DNA of 64,000 nucleotides, from NCBI RefSeq assembly GCF_000522985.1, contig NZ_CP007128.1, positions 5,006,220 to 5,070,219 of the forward strand. The letters run 5' to 3'. This stretch comes from Gemmatirosa kalamazoonensis (GTDB taxonomy: Bacteria; Gemmatimonadota; Gemmatimonadetes; Gemmatimonadales; Gemmatimonadaceae). The number at the start of each line of letters is the position of its first letter. The stretch's first letter is position 1. A program made the translations under genes and the position numbers. Below, in pieces: positions 18,393 through 27,880 of the stretch. The notes under the pieces were generated by a model. The model was not told where the DNA came from. It saw nothing but the letters and a program-made list of their open reading frames with translations, and did no database searches.

Positions 18393-18858
18393 TTACGCGC
18401 ACGTCTCAGCGGCAAACTTGCATGCGCGGCAACGCACCGCGCGGCGTAGTCTCCACCAAAGGCGCGCCCGGCGCGATCGCGCTAGTCGGCCGCGTGCACC
18501 TAGGCGCGAAGTACCAGCCGGTCATATCGACTAGCAGGTGGCGCTTGCGGCCCTGCACCCGACCGCCAGCGCGAACTGGGGCGCCATGATGGTGAGGTCG
18601 GGCTTTGACAAGTCGACAGGCACGCGCCGCGAACTAACGTCGGACACGCGAGCGTCCAGGCTAGCGCCACCGGGCACCTCCGCCCCTAAGCTCCGCCAGA
18701 CCAGCTACTTAGACTTGTGAAAACGGCGTCTGGCGAAGCCCGGGGGGGGAGTTGACTTTCGTGGGGATCGCTGGCGGGCGACCAGCACTCTCGACAGCTT
18801 CTGCGGCGGTCGCGCGGCCCTGTCTCGCGCGCGTGAGGAAGCCACATACATCGTCCCA
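18393..18858. other. Gene-poor stretch downstream of the integrase
   Basis: About 466 bases with no frame that looks coding: the only uninterrupted plus-strand frame (18538-18720) has no ribosome-binding site or recognisable motif. A run of nine G residues lies near 18741-18749. This is probably the promoter and leader region of the HNH gene, or a decayed gene. Confidence 0.5.
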
Positions 18859-19326
18859 ATGCCGAGCATCAAGTACCCGTTCCCGCAGTGCCTCTCGGGG
18901 TTGTGTCAACCGCCGGCCTATAGCCGCTGGCTCGCGCGGAAGGCTTCCGCCCACCGAAAACGGGATCGGGCGCGGGGCAACCAGACGGCGACGATCGAGG
19001 CGTACAAGTCGGCTATCCACGCGGCAGTGGCGTCGAGCGGCGGGGTTGACGCCTACACGGGCCGGCTCCTGCGATGGGATCTGATCAGCACGTACGACAA
19101 TGAGGCGTCGAGGGCTGGTAAGCGCGCGTACAAGGCATCCCTAGGAGATCTTCCGAGCGTCGATCACGTGGGTGACGGCCTTGGCGCGCCGCATTTCCGA
19201 ATCTGCGCGTGGCGTACGAACGATGCGAAGAACGACCTCTCGTATACGGAGTTTGTTGAGCTCTGCCGCGCCGTGATCGCGCATCACGATCGAGTGAGCA
19301 CACCCGTTCCCACGGCGGGCCCCTGA
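18859..19326 (+). CDS. HNH-like (His-Me finger) protein
   Basis: 155 residues. A Y-T-G-R-L-L-R-W-D element near residue 66, the LPSVDHVG motif with D102-H103, and the C-terminal RTNDAKNDLS (N121, K124, N125) make the beta-beta-alpha metal arrangement of HNH nucleases, with DH for the general-base histidine and N/K for the later positions. The zinc-knuckle cysteines are absent. The role is probably DNA cleavage or restriction of competing DNA, but activity is only inferred. Gene order puts it directly before the GIY-YIG protein. Base composition is less GC-rich than chromosomal genes. Confidence 0.6.
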   Translation: MPSIKYPFPQCLSGLCQPPAYSRWLARKASAHRKRDRARGNQTATIEAYKSAIHAAVASSGGVDAYTGRLLRWDLISTYDNEASRAGKRAYKASLGDLPSVDHVGDGLGAPHFRICAWRTNDAKNDLSYTEFVELCRAVIAHHDRVSTPVPTAGP

Positions 19327-19437
19327 TCGATCGTTGCATCCGACGGAGCCGCGCATCGCTCGTCGACTACCGCAGTTTAGCCCCGCGGCTCTACCGCTGC
19401 GCTCTCGCGTTATCCATCACTACTCAGCGCTCGTGGA

Positions 19438-20355
19438 ATGACCGGTTTCGGCAGGAGCCTTCGGATCTACCTCGCGGACGGTTCGCCTAGCGGAGTTCGT
19501 CTCGCGGAGATCGTCAACTGGACAGGTCAGGCGATCGCGTGCCCGCGTACTCGGATTGCAGAGCTCGTGGAGTGGGCAGAGGTGGCGCGCCCCGGAGTCT
19601 ATCTGCTGCTTGAAGGCGGCCTCGGTACTGATCGGGGAAGAGTCTACATGGGGGAAAGCGAGAACGTCCGCGATCGTCTTGCAAGCCACCTCCTGGAGAA
19701 GGAGTTCTGGACGGAGGCCGTAGCATTCACGAGCAAGGACACGAACCTCACCAAGGCTCACGTCCGCTACTTGGAGGCTCGCCTGATCCACCTAGCGAAG
19801 CTTGCTGGACGCTACGACGTCGACAACAGCAACGCTGGCTTTTCCGCAGCGCTCCCCAGAGCGGATGCGGATGCCATGGAGGAATTCCTCGCAAATCTCC
19901 GAATGGTACTTGGCGCTCTCGGGCACAGGCTGCTGGAGCCGCTCGTAATCGCCCCCGTCGTGCCCGCGCCGGTTACGGCTACAACCGTGCCCGCGCCGAG
20001 CGGGATTCTCGGTACGCTTCTGCGCTTTGACTTCCTAGGGCTTTCCGCAGTCGGATACGCCACTGACGAGGGCTTCACTGTGCTGAAGAAATCTCAGGTC
20101 GCGATTGATGCTCAGCCCAGTACGCCGAAGCACGTCATCGCCCTCCGTCAGGCTGCACTCGCGTCTGGAAGCATGGTGAAAAAAGGCGAACACTTCTCGA
20201 TCAATGAAGATATGGCCTTCACGTCGTCCTCGACGGCGGCTTGCTTCGTCGCGGGGTCGAGTCGAAGTGGGCCACTAAGCTGGCACACCGATACTGGCGT
20301 CACACTAAAGGAATTGGAGCAGCAATCCGCTGCTGGAATTGCCCCGGCGATCTGA
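19438..20355 (+). CDS. GIY-YIG nuclease family protein with C-terminal DUF4357-like region
   Basis: 305 residues. The GIY-YIG core is at about 50-115: GVY (53-55), VYMGES (69-74, the YIG equivalent), R78/R80 and the metal-binding glutamate E113 in YLEARL. The last third, from about residue 235 (HVIALRQAALASGSMV to TGVTLKELE), looks like DUF4357, commonly fused to such cores. Family proteins occur in defence islands and beside restriction systems. The substrate is unknown. It starts 111 bp after the HNH gene on the same strand. A 359-bp gap separates it from the methyltransferase operon. Confidence 0.75.
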   Translation: MTGFGRSLRIYLADGSPSGVRLAEIVNWTGQAIACPRTRIAELVEWAEVARPGVYLLLEGGLGTDRGRVYMGESENVRDRLASHLLEKEFWTEAVAFTSKDTNLTKAHVRYLEARLIHLAKLAGRYDVDNSNAGFSAALPRADADAMEEFLANLRMVLGALGHRLLEPLVIAPVVPAPVTATTVPAPSGILGTLLRFDFLGLSAVGYATDEGFTVLKKSQVAIDAQPSTPKHVIALRQAALASGSMVKKGEHFSINEDMAFTSSSTAACFVAGSSRSGPLSWHTDTGVTLKELEQQSAAGIAPAI

Positions 20356-20714
20356 TGGCTGACGCATCGTTGTAACTGGTAACTGCGAACGCGTCGGCCA
20401 CTTGAGCCGCACGCACGGCTCGGCCCCTCGGAGCACATTCCCGGCTGCACTCCGGCGTTAGCCGGATATTCGCGCCTCGATTCTGGACGGCTGATCGTCG
20501 TTCTCATGGCAGCTCCGGCATCGCGTGTTGCAGCACGCAATCGGCAACGCATGACGGGCACAGTTATTTCCTTCGCGTGTGCCTACCGCTAAGCCAGCAT
20601 ACGCGGAAGCATGTGCAGTGATATACGGACCTCTAGACGTGGCGCGCCGAAGCCGCCTCCCCGCAAGACCTCGGCGCTGATTCGCCCGTTTCGCCCGATT
20701 AGCGCAAACCTCTG
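20356..20714. other. Non-coding gap before the methyltransferase operon
   Basis: About 360 bases with no supported gene; an antisense frame at 20148-20561 overlaps the preceding gene and has no family features. This is the likely promoter region of the three-gene operon. No clear Shine-Dalgarno is visible at the 20715 ATG (a second ATG follows three codons later), so transcription or translation control here is not obvious. Confidence 0.5.
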
Positions 20715-23489
20715 ATGGGCTCTATGAACGCTGTTGAGATTGAGGAAGCAATCTCGGTTCTCGCCGAGCGACCATTCGACCCGACGGAATTCCCGTACGC
20801 GTTTCTGCAGGCGTTTGGCAACAAGGAGACGACTCTCAGCCGCCTGCGCGCTGGCAATACCAACAAGTCGGACGTGGGCGGCGTCCTGCAGCGGAACAAC
20901 ATACACCTGGCTGTGGCACCTCCAGGCGAGGTGTCTGCGAAGCTGTCCCAACTCCGCGAGAGCCCTGCTACGACGAAGCAGAAGGCCAAGTTCATTCTCG
21001 CCACGGATGGCGAGACCCTCGAGGCTGAGGATCTTGCGAGCGGTGAGCCGCTCGCCTGTGCCTGGGACGAGCTACCCGATCACTTTGGTTTTTTCCTTCC
21101 GCTGGCGGGGATCACCACCGTTAGACAGATCCGCGAGAACGCCTTTGACATCCGTGCGACCTCCAAGCTCAACAAGCTCTACGTCGCGCTCCTGAAGGAG
21201 AACCCCGCTTGGGGAAGCGACGAGCGCCGCCCAGATATGAACCATTTCATGGCGCGGCTGATCTTCTCGTTCTTCGCGGAGGACACGGGCATCTTCGCCG
21301 AGAGCAGGCTGTTCACCGATACCGTTTCCCGGATGAGTGCGGCCGACTCATCGAACACGCATGAGGTAATCGGCACGCTGTTCCGCGCGATGAACACGAA
21401 GCATGCTGACCGTGAGAACGCAGGGATCCCGCGGTGGGCGGCGTCATTCCCATACGTCAACGGCGGCCTCTTCTCCGACAAGGTGGACGTACCGCGCTTC
21501 TCGCGCACGGCGCGCTCGTACCTCCTGCAAGTAGGCTCGTTGGACTGGAAACAGATCAATCCGGACATCTTCGGGTCGATGATCCAGGCTGTGGCTGACG
21601 ATGAGGAGCGCGGGGCGCTCGGCATGCACTACACCAGCGTGCCGAACATCCTCAAGGTCCTTAACCCCCTCTTCCTGGACGACCTCCGCGCGAAGCTAGA
21701 GGAAGCGGGTGACAATTCGCGCACTTTGCTCAATCTGCGCAAGCGCATCGCCCGCATCCGCGTCTTCGACCCGGCCTGCGGCTCCGGAAATTTTCTCGTC
21801 ATCGCGTACAAAGAGATGCGGGCGATTGAGCACGAGATCAATCGCCGGCGGGGCCAGCCGGGCCGGCCGTCGGAGATCCCGCCTACCAACTTCCGTGGCA
21901 TCGAGCTGCGGGGCTTTGCAGCCGAGATTGCGCGTCTGGCACTCATCATCGCGGAGTTCCAGTGCGATGAGCTTTACCGGGGCCAGAAAGACGCGATTCA
22001 GGAATTCCTTCCTCTAGACGCTGAGAACTGGATCACCTGCGGCAACGCACTCCGGCTCGATTGGCTCGCGATCTGCCCCCGCACCGGAACAGAGGTAAAG
22101 CTGCTGGGGGATGACCTCTTCAACACACCGCTTGATCAACCTGAGATAGACTTTGAGAACGCGGGCGGAGAGACGTACATCTGCGGCAACCCTCCGTACA
22201 AGGGTCGTAACAAGAAGGATTCGACCCAGAAAGGAGACCTAGCTGCGGTCGCCGGGCCGCGAACGTCGAAGCACCGCACTATGGATTACGTCGCCGGCTG
22301 GCTGCTCAAGCTAGCCGACTACATCAGTGCTGTACCAGGAACTGCGGGCGCCTTTGTCGCGACCAACTCTGTCTGCCAGGGCGAACAGGTCCCAGTCATA
22401 TGGCCTCTCGTTTATGAGAGGGGCGTAGAGATCTTCTTCGCTCATCTGTCCTTTACATGGTCGAATCTCGCAAGCCACAATGCGGGCGTCACTGTAGTTG
22501 TCATAGGCCTTGCCGCAAACGGTACGCGCTCGAAATGCCTCTACAGCGGCACTTCAATGCGACTTGTAGCGAGCATCGGGCCGTATTTGGTGCCAAATAC
22601 TACGGTGATTGTGAAGGCAACCACTACGCCGCTCGGACCCCAGAAGAAGATGTACTTAGGCAGCATGGCGAAAGACGGTGGCAATCTGGTCATGTCGCTG
22701 AAGGCCGCGCGTGACCTTGTTCAGAACCATGGTGTCAACTCGGCCTTCGTACGGCAGTTCTTTGGATCAGAGGAAGTGATATACGGGAAGCCGCGAGCTT
22801 GTTTGTGGATCGATGACAGCCACGCGGACTCCGCACTCAAGAATGCCGCTATTGCGGAGATCGTAGAGCGTGTGCGGCGGTTCAGGAGGCAGAGCGACGC
22901 GCCTTCGACCCGCGCATTCGCTTCGACGCCGCACCGGTTTGTCCAGCTCTCTGCGGCAAGCGGAACACGAGCCATCATCGTTCCAAGAGTCTCATCGGAG
23001 AACAGGCCTTATCTCCCCGTCAGCTACTTCGCCGCCGGGCCGGTTATTGGGGACAAGTGCTATGCGATCTATGATGCGCCGCTGTGGAACATGGCGCTGG
23101 TCGCTTCGCGCCTCCATTGGGTCTGGGTCGGCACGGTTTGCGTCCGCTTGGAGATGCGGTTCTCGTATTCCAATACCCTTGGCTGGAACACGTTTCCGGT
23201 TCCGGCGCTAACGGACCAGAACATGGCCGATCTGACTCGCTGCGCCGAGGACATTCTGCTCGCGCGTGAGGTGCACTACCCTGCGACGATCGCCGACCTG
23301 TATGATCTGGAGACGATGCCGGACAATCTACGGGAAGCGCACGAGCGCAACGACGAAGTGCTGGAGCGGATCTACATTGGGCGCCGCTTCCGCAACGACA
23401 CCGAACGGCTTGAGAGGCTCTTTGCCATGTACACGCAGATGACGGCAAACGAGAAGCGCTCCAGCACGGCCCGCAGGATGCGCGGATGA
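20715..23489 (+). CDS. MmeI-like N6-adenine DNA methyltransferase
   Basis: 924 residues. Domain order by eye: N-terminal region (1-165) without a PD-(D/E)XK nuclease motif; MmeI helical spacer (about 175-330, with LIFSFFAEDTGIF, FPYVNGGLF and GALGMHYTS); methyltransferase core with SAM motif I DPACGSGNF (352-360) and catalytic NPPY (492-495); then target-recognition and C-terminal regions (YSNTLGWNTFPVP, IADLYD, IYIGRRF). NPPY methyltransferases modify adenine N6 (or cytosine N4). MmeI itself also cuts; here the nuclease seems to be missing. The last four bases, ATGA, overlap the helicase start. Likely the self-protection subunit of a restriction or exclusion system. Confidence 0.9.
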   Translation: MGSMNAVEIEEAISVLAERPFDPTEFPYAFLQAFGNKETTLSRLRAGNTNKSDVGGVLQRNNIHLAVAPPGEVSAKLSQLRESPATTKQKAKFILATDGETLEAEDLASGEPLACAWDELPDHFGFFLPLAGITTVRQIRENAFDIRATSKLNKLYVALLKENPAWGSDERRPDMNHFMARLIFSFFAEDTGIFAESRLFTDTVSRMSAADSSNTHEVIGTLFRAMNTKHADRENAGIPRWAASFPYVNGGLFSDKVDVPRFSRTARSYLLQVGSLDWKQINPDIFGSMIQAVADDEERGALGMHYTSVPNILKVLNPLFLDDLRAKLEEAGDNSRTLLNLRKRIARIRVFDPACGSGNFLVIAYKEMRAIEHEINRRRGQPGRPSEIPPTNFRGIELRGFAAEIARLALIIAEFQCDELYRGQKDAIQEFLPLDAENWITCGNALRLDWLAICPRTGTEVKLLGDDLFNTPLDQPEIDFENAGGETYICGNPPYKGRNKKDSTQKGDLAAVAGPRTSKHRTMDYVAGWLLKLADYISAVPGTAGAFVATNSVCQGEQVPVIWPLVYERGVEIFFAHLSFTWSNLASHNAGVTVVVIGLAANGTRSKCLYSGTSMRLVASIGPYLVPNTTVIVKATTTPLGPQKKMYLGSMAKDGGNLVMSLKAARDLVQNHGVNSAFVRQFFGSEEVIYGKPRACLWIDDSHADSALKNAAIAEIVERVRRFRRQSDAPSTRAFASTPHRFVQLSAASGTRAIIVPRVSSENRPYLPVSYFAAGPVIGDKCYAIYDAPLWNMALVASRLHWVWVGTVCVRLEMRFSYSNTLGWNTFPVPALTDQNMADLTRCAEDILLAREVHYPATIADLYDLETMPDNLREAHERNDEVLERIYIGRRFRNDTERLERLFAMYTQMTANEKRSSTARRMRG

Positions 23490-25555
23490 ACGGCGAGCGC
23501 ATGGAGGTTCCTTCGATCTCGGTGAAGTACGCCGGAAACGGAAGCTCGACAAAATTGAACGTCCTGGGCATGCGTCCGATGCAGGAGCGGGCCTGGCAGC
23601 ATCGCGGCGAGCCGTACCTCCTGATTAAGTCGCCGCCAGCCTCCGGCAAGAGCCGGGCGCTGATGTTCATCGCCTTGGACAAGTTGCACAACCAGGGGAT
23701 AAGGCAGACGATCATCGTCGTGCCGGAACGCGCCATTGGCGCCTCTTTTCATAACGAGCGGCTCACAGACAGCGGCTTCTGGGCGGACTGGGTGGTTGCG
23801 CCCCAGTGGAACCTGTGCGACGCCTCCGGTACCGATGTCGGCAAGGTCGCCGCTGTAGAGTCGTTTCTGGCGAGTGACGACCGCGTGCTGGTCTGCACAC
23901 ACGCCACCTTCCGCTTCGCCGTTGAGCGGTTCGGTGTGGAGGCGTTTGACGACCGATTGGTCGCGGTGGACGAGTTCCACCATGTCTCGGTGAGCGAGGA
24001 CAACATCCTCGGCCGCCACTTGGGCGCGCTTATCTCACGCGGCAAGGTGCACATGGTGGCGATGACCGGCTCGTACTTCCGCGGCGACGCCGAGGCCGTG
24101 CTGGCGCCATCCGATGAGGCGAAATTCGCGACCGTCACCTACACGTACTACGAGCAGCTCAATGGGTACCAGTACCTGAAGCGGCTGGACATCGGCTACT
24201 TCTTTTACTCGGGTTCGTACGTCGACGACATCCTCAAAGTCCTCGATCCGGCCGAGAAGACGATCGTCCACATACCGAACGTCAATTCTCGCGAGAGCAC
24301 ACAGGACAAGCTCCGCGAGGTGGAGATGATCCTCCACGCGCTCGGCACCTGGGAAGGGGCGGACGGCACCACGGGCTTTCAGCTTGTCCGCACACCGGAG
24401 GGGCGTCTCCTCCGAATCGCTGACCTGGTGGACGACGAGCCGGCAAAACGGAACCGTGTGATAGCGGCCCTAAAGGATCCGGCGCAGAAGAACAACCGCG
24501 ACCACGTCGACATCATCATCGCACTTGGGATGGCGAAGGAGGGATTCGACTGGATCTGGTGCGAGCATGCACTGACGGTGGGATACAGGTCCAGCCTTAC
24601 AGAGATCGTGCAGATCATCGGGCGGGCCACGCGCGATGCCCCCGGGAAGAGCCGCGCGCGCTTCACCAACCTCATTGCGGAACCGGACGCCGCGGAGCAG
24701 GCGGTGACCGAGGCGGTTAATGACACCCTGAAGGCGATCGCCGCTTCGCTACTGATGGAGCAGGTGCTGGCGCCGCGCTTCGAGTTTCGGCCGAAGAACC
24801 CGACCAACACCGCGACTGAGGGCTTTGACTACGGCGAGGGGGGCTACGATCCGAAGGGGAGGAACGTCGGATTTAATGCCGAAGAGGGGAGGCTCCAGAT
24901 CGAGATTGCGGGCCTCGCCGAGCCGAAGAGTGACGAGGCGAAACGGATCATCCAGGAGGACCTGAACGAGCTGATCGCCGCGGTCGTCCAAGACAAGCCG
25001 ACGATCGAACACGGGATCTTCGACATGGAGTTGATGCCGCAGGAGATCACCCAGGTTCAGGTTGGCAAGATCGTCCGTGAGCGCCACCCCGATCTTGCCG
25101 AGGAAGATCAAGAAGCGATTCGCCAACGCGTGATCGCGGCCATGGCCTTTGCCCAACATGCGAAGCAGCTGGCTGAACGGGACACGAACGAGAGAGCCGA
25201 TCCGGTCGAGCGTCTCAACACCGCGTTCGTGGACGGTGTCCGCCGCTTCGCGATGGACGTCCGAGAGCTGGACATCGACCTGATTGACTCGATCAACCCC
25301 TTCGGCCAGGCCTACGCTATTCTCAGTAAGGCGATGACTGAGGAGCGGCTGCGCGCGATTCAGGCGGTGGTGGAGGCCAAACGCATCGCCATCTCCCCCG
25401 ATGACGCAAAGGACCTAGCGCTCCGGGCGGCGATGTTCAAACGCGAGCGTGGTCGGCTCCCGTCGCTGACGGCGACGGACCCCTGGGAGCGTCGGATGGC
25501 TGAGGGAGCAAAGGCCTTCGTTCGCTTTAAGGATGAGGGGCGCTATGACGGGTAA
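23486..25555 (+). CDS. SF2 DEAD/DEAH-type helicase
   Basis: 689 residues, starting in the ATGA overlap with the methyltransferase stop. Motif I is PPASGKS (50-56), motif II DEFH (162-165), motif III-like TGS (194-196), and motif VI QIIGRATRD (376-384), an arginine finger typical of COG1061/type III Res-like helicases. The region after residue 400 has no familiar domain. Expected role: ATP-driven DNA translocation or unwinding with the methyltransferase and nuclease. The 3' end overlaps the start of the GIY-YIG gene by 11 bases, indicating obligate co-expression. Confidence 0.9.
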   Translation: MNGERMEVPSISVKYAGNGSSTKLNVLGMRPMQERAWQHRGEPYLLIKSPPASGKSRALMFIALDKLHNQGIRQTIIVVPERAIGASFHNERLTDSGFWADWVVAPQWNLCDASGTDVGKVAAVESFLASDDRVLVCTHATFRFAVERFGVEAFDDRLVAVDEFHHVSVSEDNILGRHLGALISRGKVHMVAMTGSYFRGDAEAVLAPSDEAKFATVTYTYYEQLNGYQYLKRLDIGYFFYSGSYVDDILKVLDPAEKTIVHIPNVNSRESTQDKLREVEMILHALGTWEGADGTTGFQLVRTPEGRLLRIADLVDDEPAKRNRVIAALKDPAQKNNRDHVDIIIALGMAKEGFDWIWCEHALTVGYRSSLTEIVQIIGRATRDAPGKSRARFTNLIAEPDAAEQAVTEAVNDTLKAIAASLLMEQVLAPRFEFRPKNPTNTATEGFDYGEGGYDPKGRNVGFNAEEGRLQIEIAGLAEPKSDEAKRIIQEDLNELIAAVVQDKPTIEHGIFDMELMPQEITQVQVGKIVRERHPDLAEEDQEAIRQRVIAAMAFAQHAKQLAERDTNERADPVERLNTAFVDGVRRFAMDVRELDIDLIDSINPFGQAYAILSKAMTEERLRAIQAVVEAKRIAISPDDAKDLALRAAMFKRERGRLPSLTATDPWERRMAEGAKAFVRFKDEGRYDG

Positions 25556-26732
25556 CATTGATCTCGACGCGCTTCGCGCCGATCTGGCGGAGTTTGCCGA
25601 GCCGGCGCCTGAGGCGGCAGGTTCGCCACTCGGAGAGCGCGTCCTTGCCGGCTTCGATGAGATTCAGCGGTGGGTCACTGAGCACGGTCGCTTGCCGTGT
25701 CACGGCGAGGGGATCGACATCTTTGAACGCCTGTACGCCGTGCGCCTTGATCGGATTCGCGCGCAGCAAGAGCTATGTGCCCTGCTGGAGCCGATCGATC
25801 ATCACGGTATTCTGAAGGGGAGCAAGGAGTTGCCGTCCGATCCCGCCACTTTGAGTGTTGACGAGTTGGCTGCTCAGCTGGCAGGCATCGCTAGATCCGA
25901 GTCGGAGATTACGACACTGCGCCACGTGCGCTCTCGCGCCGAGATCCAGTCGGCGGAGGAGATCGCAACCCGCCAGCCGTGCGCGGACTTTGAGCAGTTC
26001 CAGCCGCTCTTCAAGGGGGTTCAGGACGAGATTAGGGCCGGAATCAGACAAACGCGGCGCTTCGGCAGGGATGCCATCATCACGGTTCGCGATTTCTTCG
26101 TTCTGGGTGGGCAGCTCGTATACGTCGCCGAGATGGGTGAAGTGTATCGGACGCCGGAGGGCGCACCGAATGCACGACTCCGCGTGATCTACAGCAATGG
26201 CACCGAGAGCAACCTCCTTATCCGTTCGCTGCAGAACGCGCTCTACAAGGATGAAACCGGACGCCGAGTCACCGAACCCGATGCGGGGCCGCTCTTTGCC
26301 GCGCACGCCGATGAAGGCGACCTGGCCAGTGGGAAAGTGTATGTCCTCCGTAGCAGATCTGATCACCCTGAGATCGCGTCAAGGCGCGACCTCATTCACA
26401 AGATCGGCGTGACAGGTGGAGACGTTGCCGGTAGGATCGGCAACGCAAAGCTGGACCCCACCTATCTGCTGGCGGATGTGGAGGTCGTTACGACCTATCA
26501 GCTCTACCACATCAACCGGACGAAGTTAGAGAACCTGCTCCATCGCGTCTTCGATCCGGCGCGTTTGAGCATCACGCTCACCGACCGCTTTGGCAATCCG
26601 GTGTCGCCGCGGGAGTGGTTTCTGGTTCCGCTGTTCGTTATCGACGAAGCGATTGAGCGGATCAGGGACGGGACGATCACGGACTACAGCTATGACCCCG
26701 CGAAGGGATCCTTGGTTCGGCGGAAGACGTGA
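25545..26732 (+). CDS. GIY-YIG (T5orf172/MUG113-type) nuclease-like protein, third gene of the operon
   Basis: 395 residues. The ATG at 25545 is chosen over 25533 because GAGGGG lies 5-6 bases upstream; both are in the helicase 3' end. The N-terminal 260 residues are not recognised and may bind partners. The GIY-YIG core follows: VYVL at 265-268, HKIGVT at 285-290, R297, and glutamate E329 in KLENLL. T5orf172-like cores are known in phage and restriction proteins. It is the natural candidate for the missing cutting activity of the adenine methyltransferase. Catalysis is inferred; the first GIY element is the VYVL variant, so activity could be weak or lost. Confidence 0.8.
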   Translation: MTGNIDLDALRADLAEFAEPAPEAAGSPLGERVLAGFDEIQRWVTEHGRLPCHGEGIDIFERLYAVRLDRIRAQQELCALLEPIDHHGILKGSKELPSDPATLSVDELAAQLAGIARSESEITTLRHVRSRAEIQSAEEIATRQPCADFEQFQPLFKGVQDEIRAGIRQTRRFGRDAIITVRDFFVLGGQLVYVAEMGEVYRTPEGAPNARLRVIYSNGTESNLLIRSLQNALYKDETGRRVTEPDAGPLFAAHADEGDLASGKVYVLRSRSDHPEIASRRDLIHKIGVTGGDVAGRIGNAKLDPTYLLADVEVVTTYQLYHINRTKLENLLHRVFDPARLSITLTDRFGNPVSPREWFLVPLFVIDEAIERIRDGTITDYSYDPAKGSLVRRKT

Positions 26733-27134
26733 GCTTGGGATCCGCCTGCGCATCCGCGGCTTCGACAGTCCGCTCTTTTTCTAAGCTTAAGCGAACGTCA
26801 GCCAGCGCGCGGGCAAACGCGATGGTGCCGCAGAGGCAACCGGGGGATCGAGCCGTCCTAGACATTCGCGATCCGAGGCGGCACCGCGTTCCGTGCGCTA
26901 GCCAACGTGCGTTGGAGAAGGCATAAACCGACCCCAAATGTCCTCTTGCGCGTGGTGGTGGCCCTGACCTGCTTGCCGGCACGTTCACCATCACGATCGC
27001 CGAGTGCGTCGCGAGCGCAGAGCGACATCGCGCTGACGCTGCAAAGTGGCCCGGGCCGTATCGCTCTTTATTTAGGTGCCCGCCAGAATTGCTCGCGGTC
27101 GTCACCGCCGTCGTGACGACCGTCGTGACGATAG
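26733..27134. other. Convergent gap between cargo operon and packaging/replication operon
   Basis: About 400 bases where the two element halves converge. On the minus strand a 153-codon frame (27138 down to 26677) begins in an ATGA overlap with the terminase-like gene, but it has no family motif, starts with a TTVVTTAVTT repeat, and runs 56 bases antisense into the GIY-YIG gene, so I do not call it as a gene. Direct and inverted CGTCGTGACGA words occur at 27112-27133. Confidence 0.4.
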
Positions 27135-27770
27135 TCATGTCGCCGCGCTGCGGCTGGCGGCACTGTCCGTGGCGTCTTCGGTCAGGATTTCGCGCACCAT
27201 GGCGAGCGGGATGCCGCTGCCGCCGGGGCCAGAGAACTCGCGCGCTTCCTTGCGGCCCCAGCGCCTGAAGCTGGTTCGTTCGAGCATCCACGCGCTGGCC
27301 GTCCAGATGGGCGCCCGCTCTTCTTCGACGACCACCGTGCACTCCCTCGTGCCGTCGAGCAGCGTGCGTTCGGTGGTGATGGTGCGGCGTGGGCTGCCCA
27401 TGGCGCAGCGCGTGATGTTCTGAACGTGCGCGTCCTCACGCTTCGCTTCAGCGGTCCGTACGGCGAGCCAGAACGCGAGGCACAGGGTCGCTGCCTCGTC
27501 GGCGGGCGGCGCGTCGCCGCGCCTGGCGCGTCCGAGTTGCTTGAACGCGGCGAGCCCACGACCGAGCCAACGGCTGGCCGTGCGTGGAGGGACGCCGGCG
27601 AGGCGGGCGGCGGTCTCGAACCAGTTACCGGAGGCGATGCGCTCCGCGACGGCGGTGACGATTTCGGGCGTGATTTCTATGGGCCGGCCGGGCTGCCTGG
27701 GCCGTCCATGAATGCAGTCAGGGAGCTGTGGCGCGTTGCGCCGGGTGCGCTGCTCGCGTGCGTCCGTCAT
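27135..27770 (-). CDS. Phage terminase small subunit-like HTH protein
   Basis: 211 residues. After a basic start, residues about 30-70 read as the helix-turn-helix of small-terminase-like proteins (P-E-I-V...RIASGNWFETAARLAGVPPRTASRWLGRG), and near 170 the typical C-terminal APIWTASAWMLERTSFRRWGRKE block appears. Such proteins recognise pac/cos DNA and recruit the large terminase. A lone terS with no large subunit or capsid genes is what phage satellites use to redirect helper-phage packaging. Alternatively it is just an HTH regulator; there is no DNA-binding evidence here. Confidence 0.65.
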   Translation of the reverse strand: MTDAREQRTRRNAPQLPDCIHGRPRQPGRPIEITPEIVTAVAERIASGNWFETAARLAGVPPRTASRWLGRGLAAFKQLGRARRGDAPPADEAATLCLAFWLAVRTAEAKREDAHVQNITRCAMGSPRRTITTERTLLDGTRECTVVVEEERAPIWTASAWMLERTSFRRWGRKEAREFSGPGGSGIPLAMVREILTEDATDSAASRSAAT

Positions 27771-27880
27771 TCGACTTCCCTCCTGAAGATGTGCCGTCCG
27801 CGCCAGTCCCGATCGCCGCCGTAACGACGACGATCGGCGCCGTCAGCGGCCCCACGCGCGCACGGGCGCGGCACCGGGGG

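Noticed and set aside
18538-18720. 60-residue open frame downstream of the integrase
   Set aside because: No ribosome-binding site, no recognisable motif and no signs of a start; likely chance.
26677-27138. 153-codon frame coupled by ATGA to the terminase-like gene
   Set aside because: Low complexity start, no motif, and overlap with the GIY-YIG 3' end on the other strand; could be real but I cannot support it.
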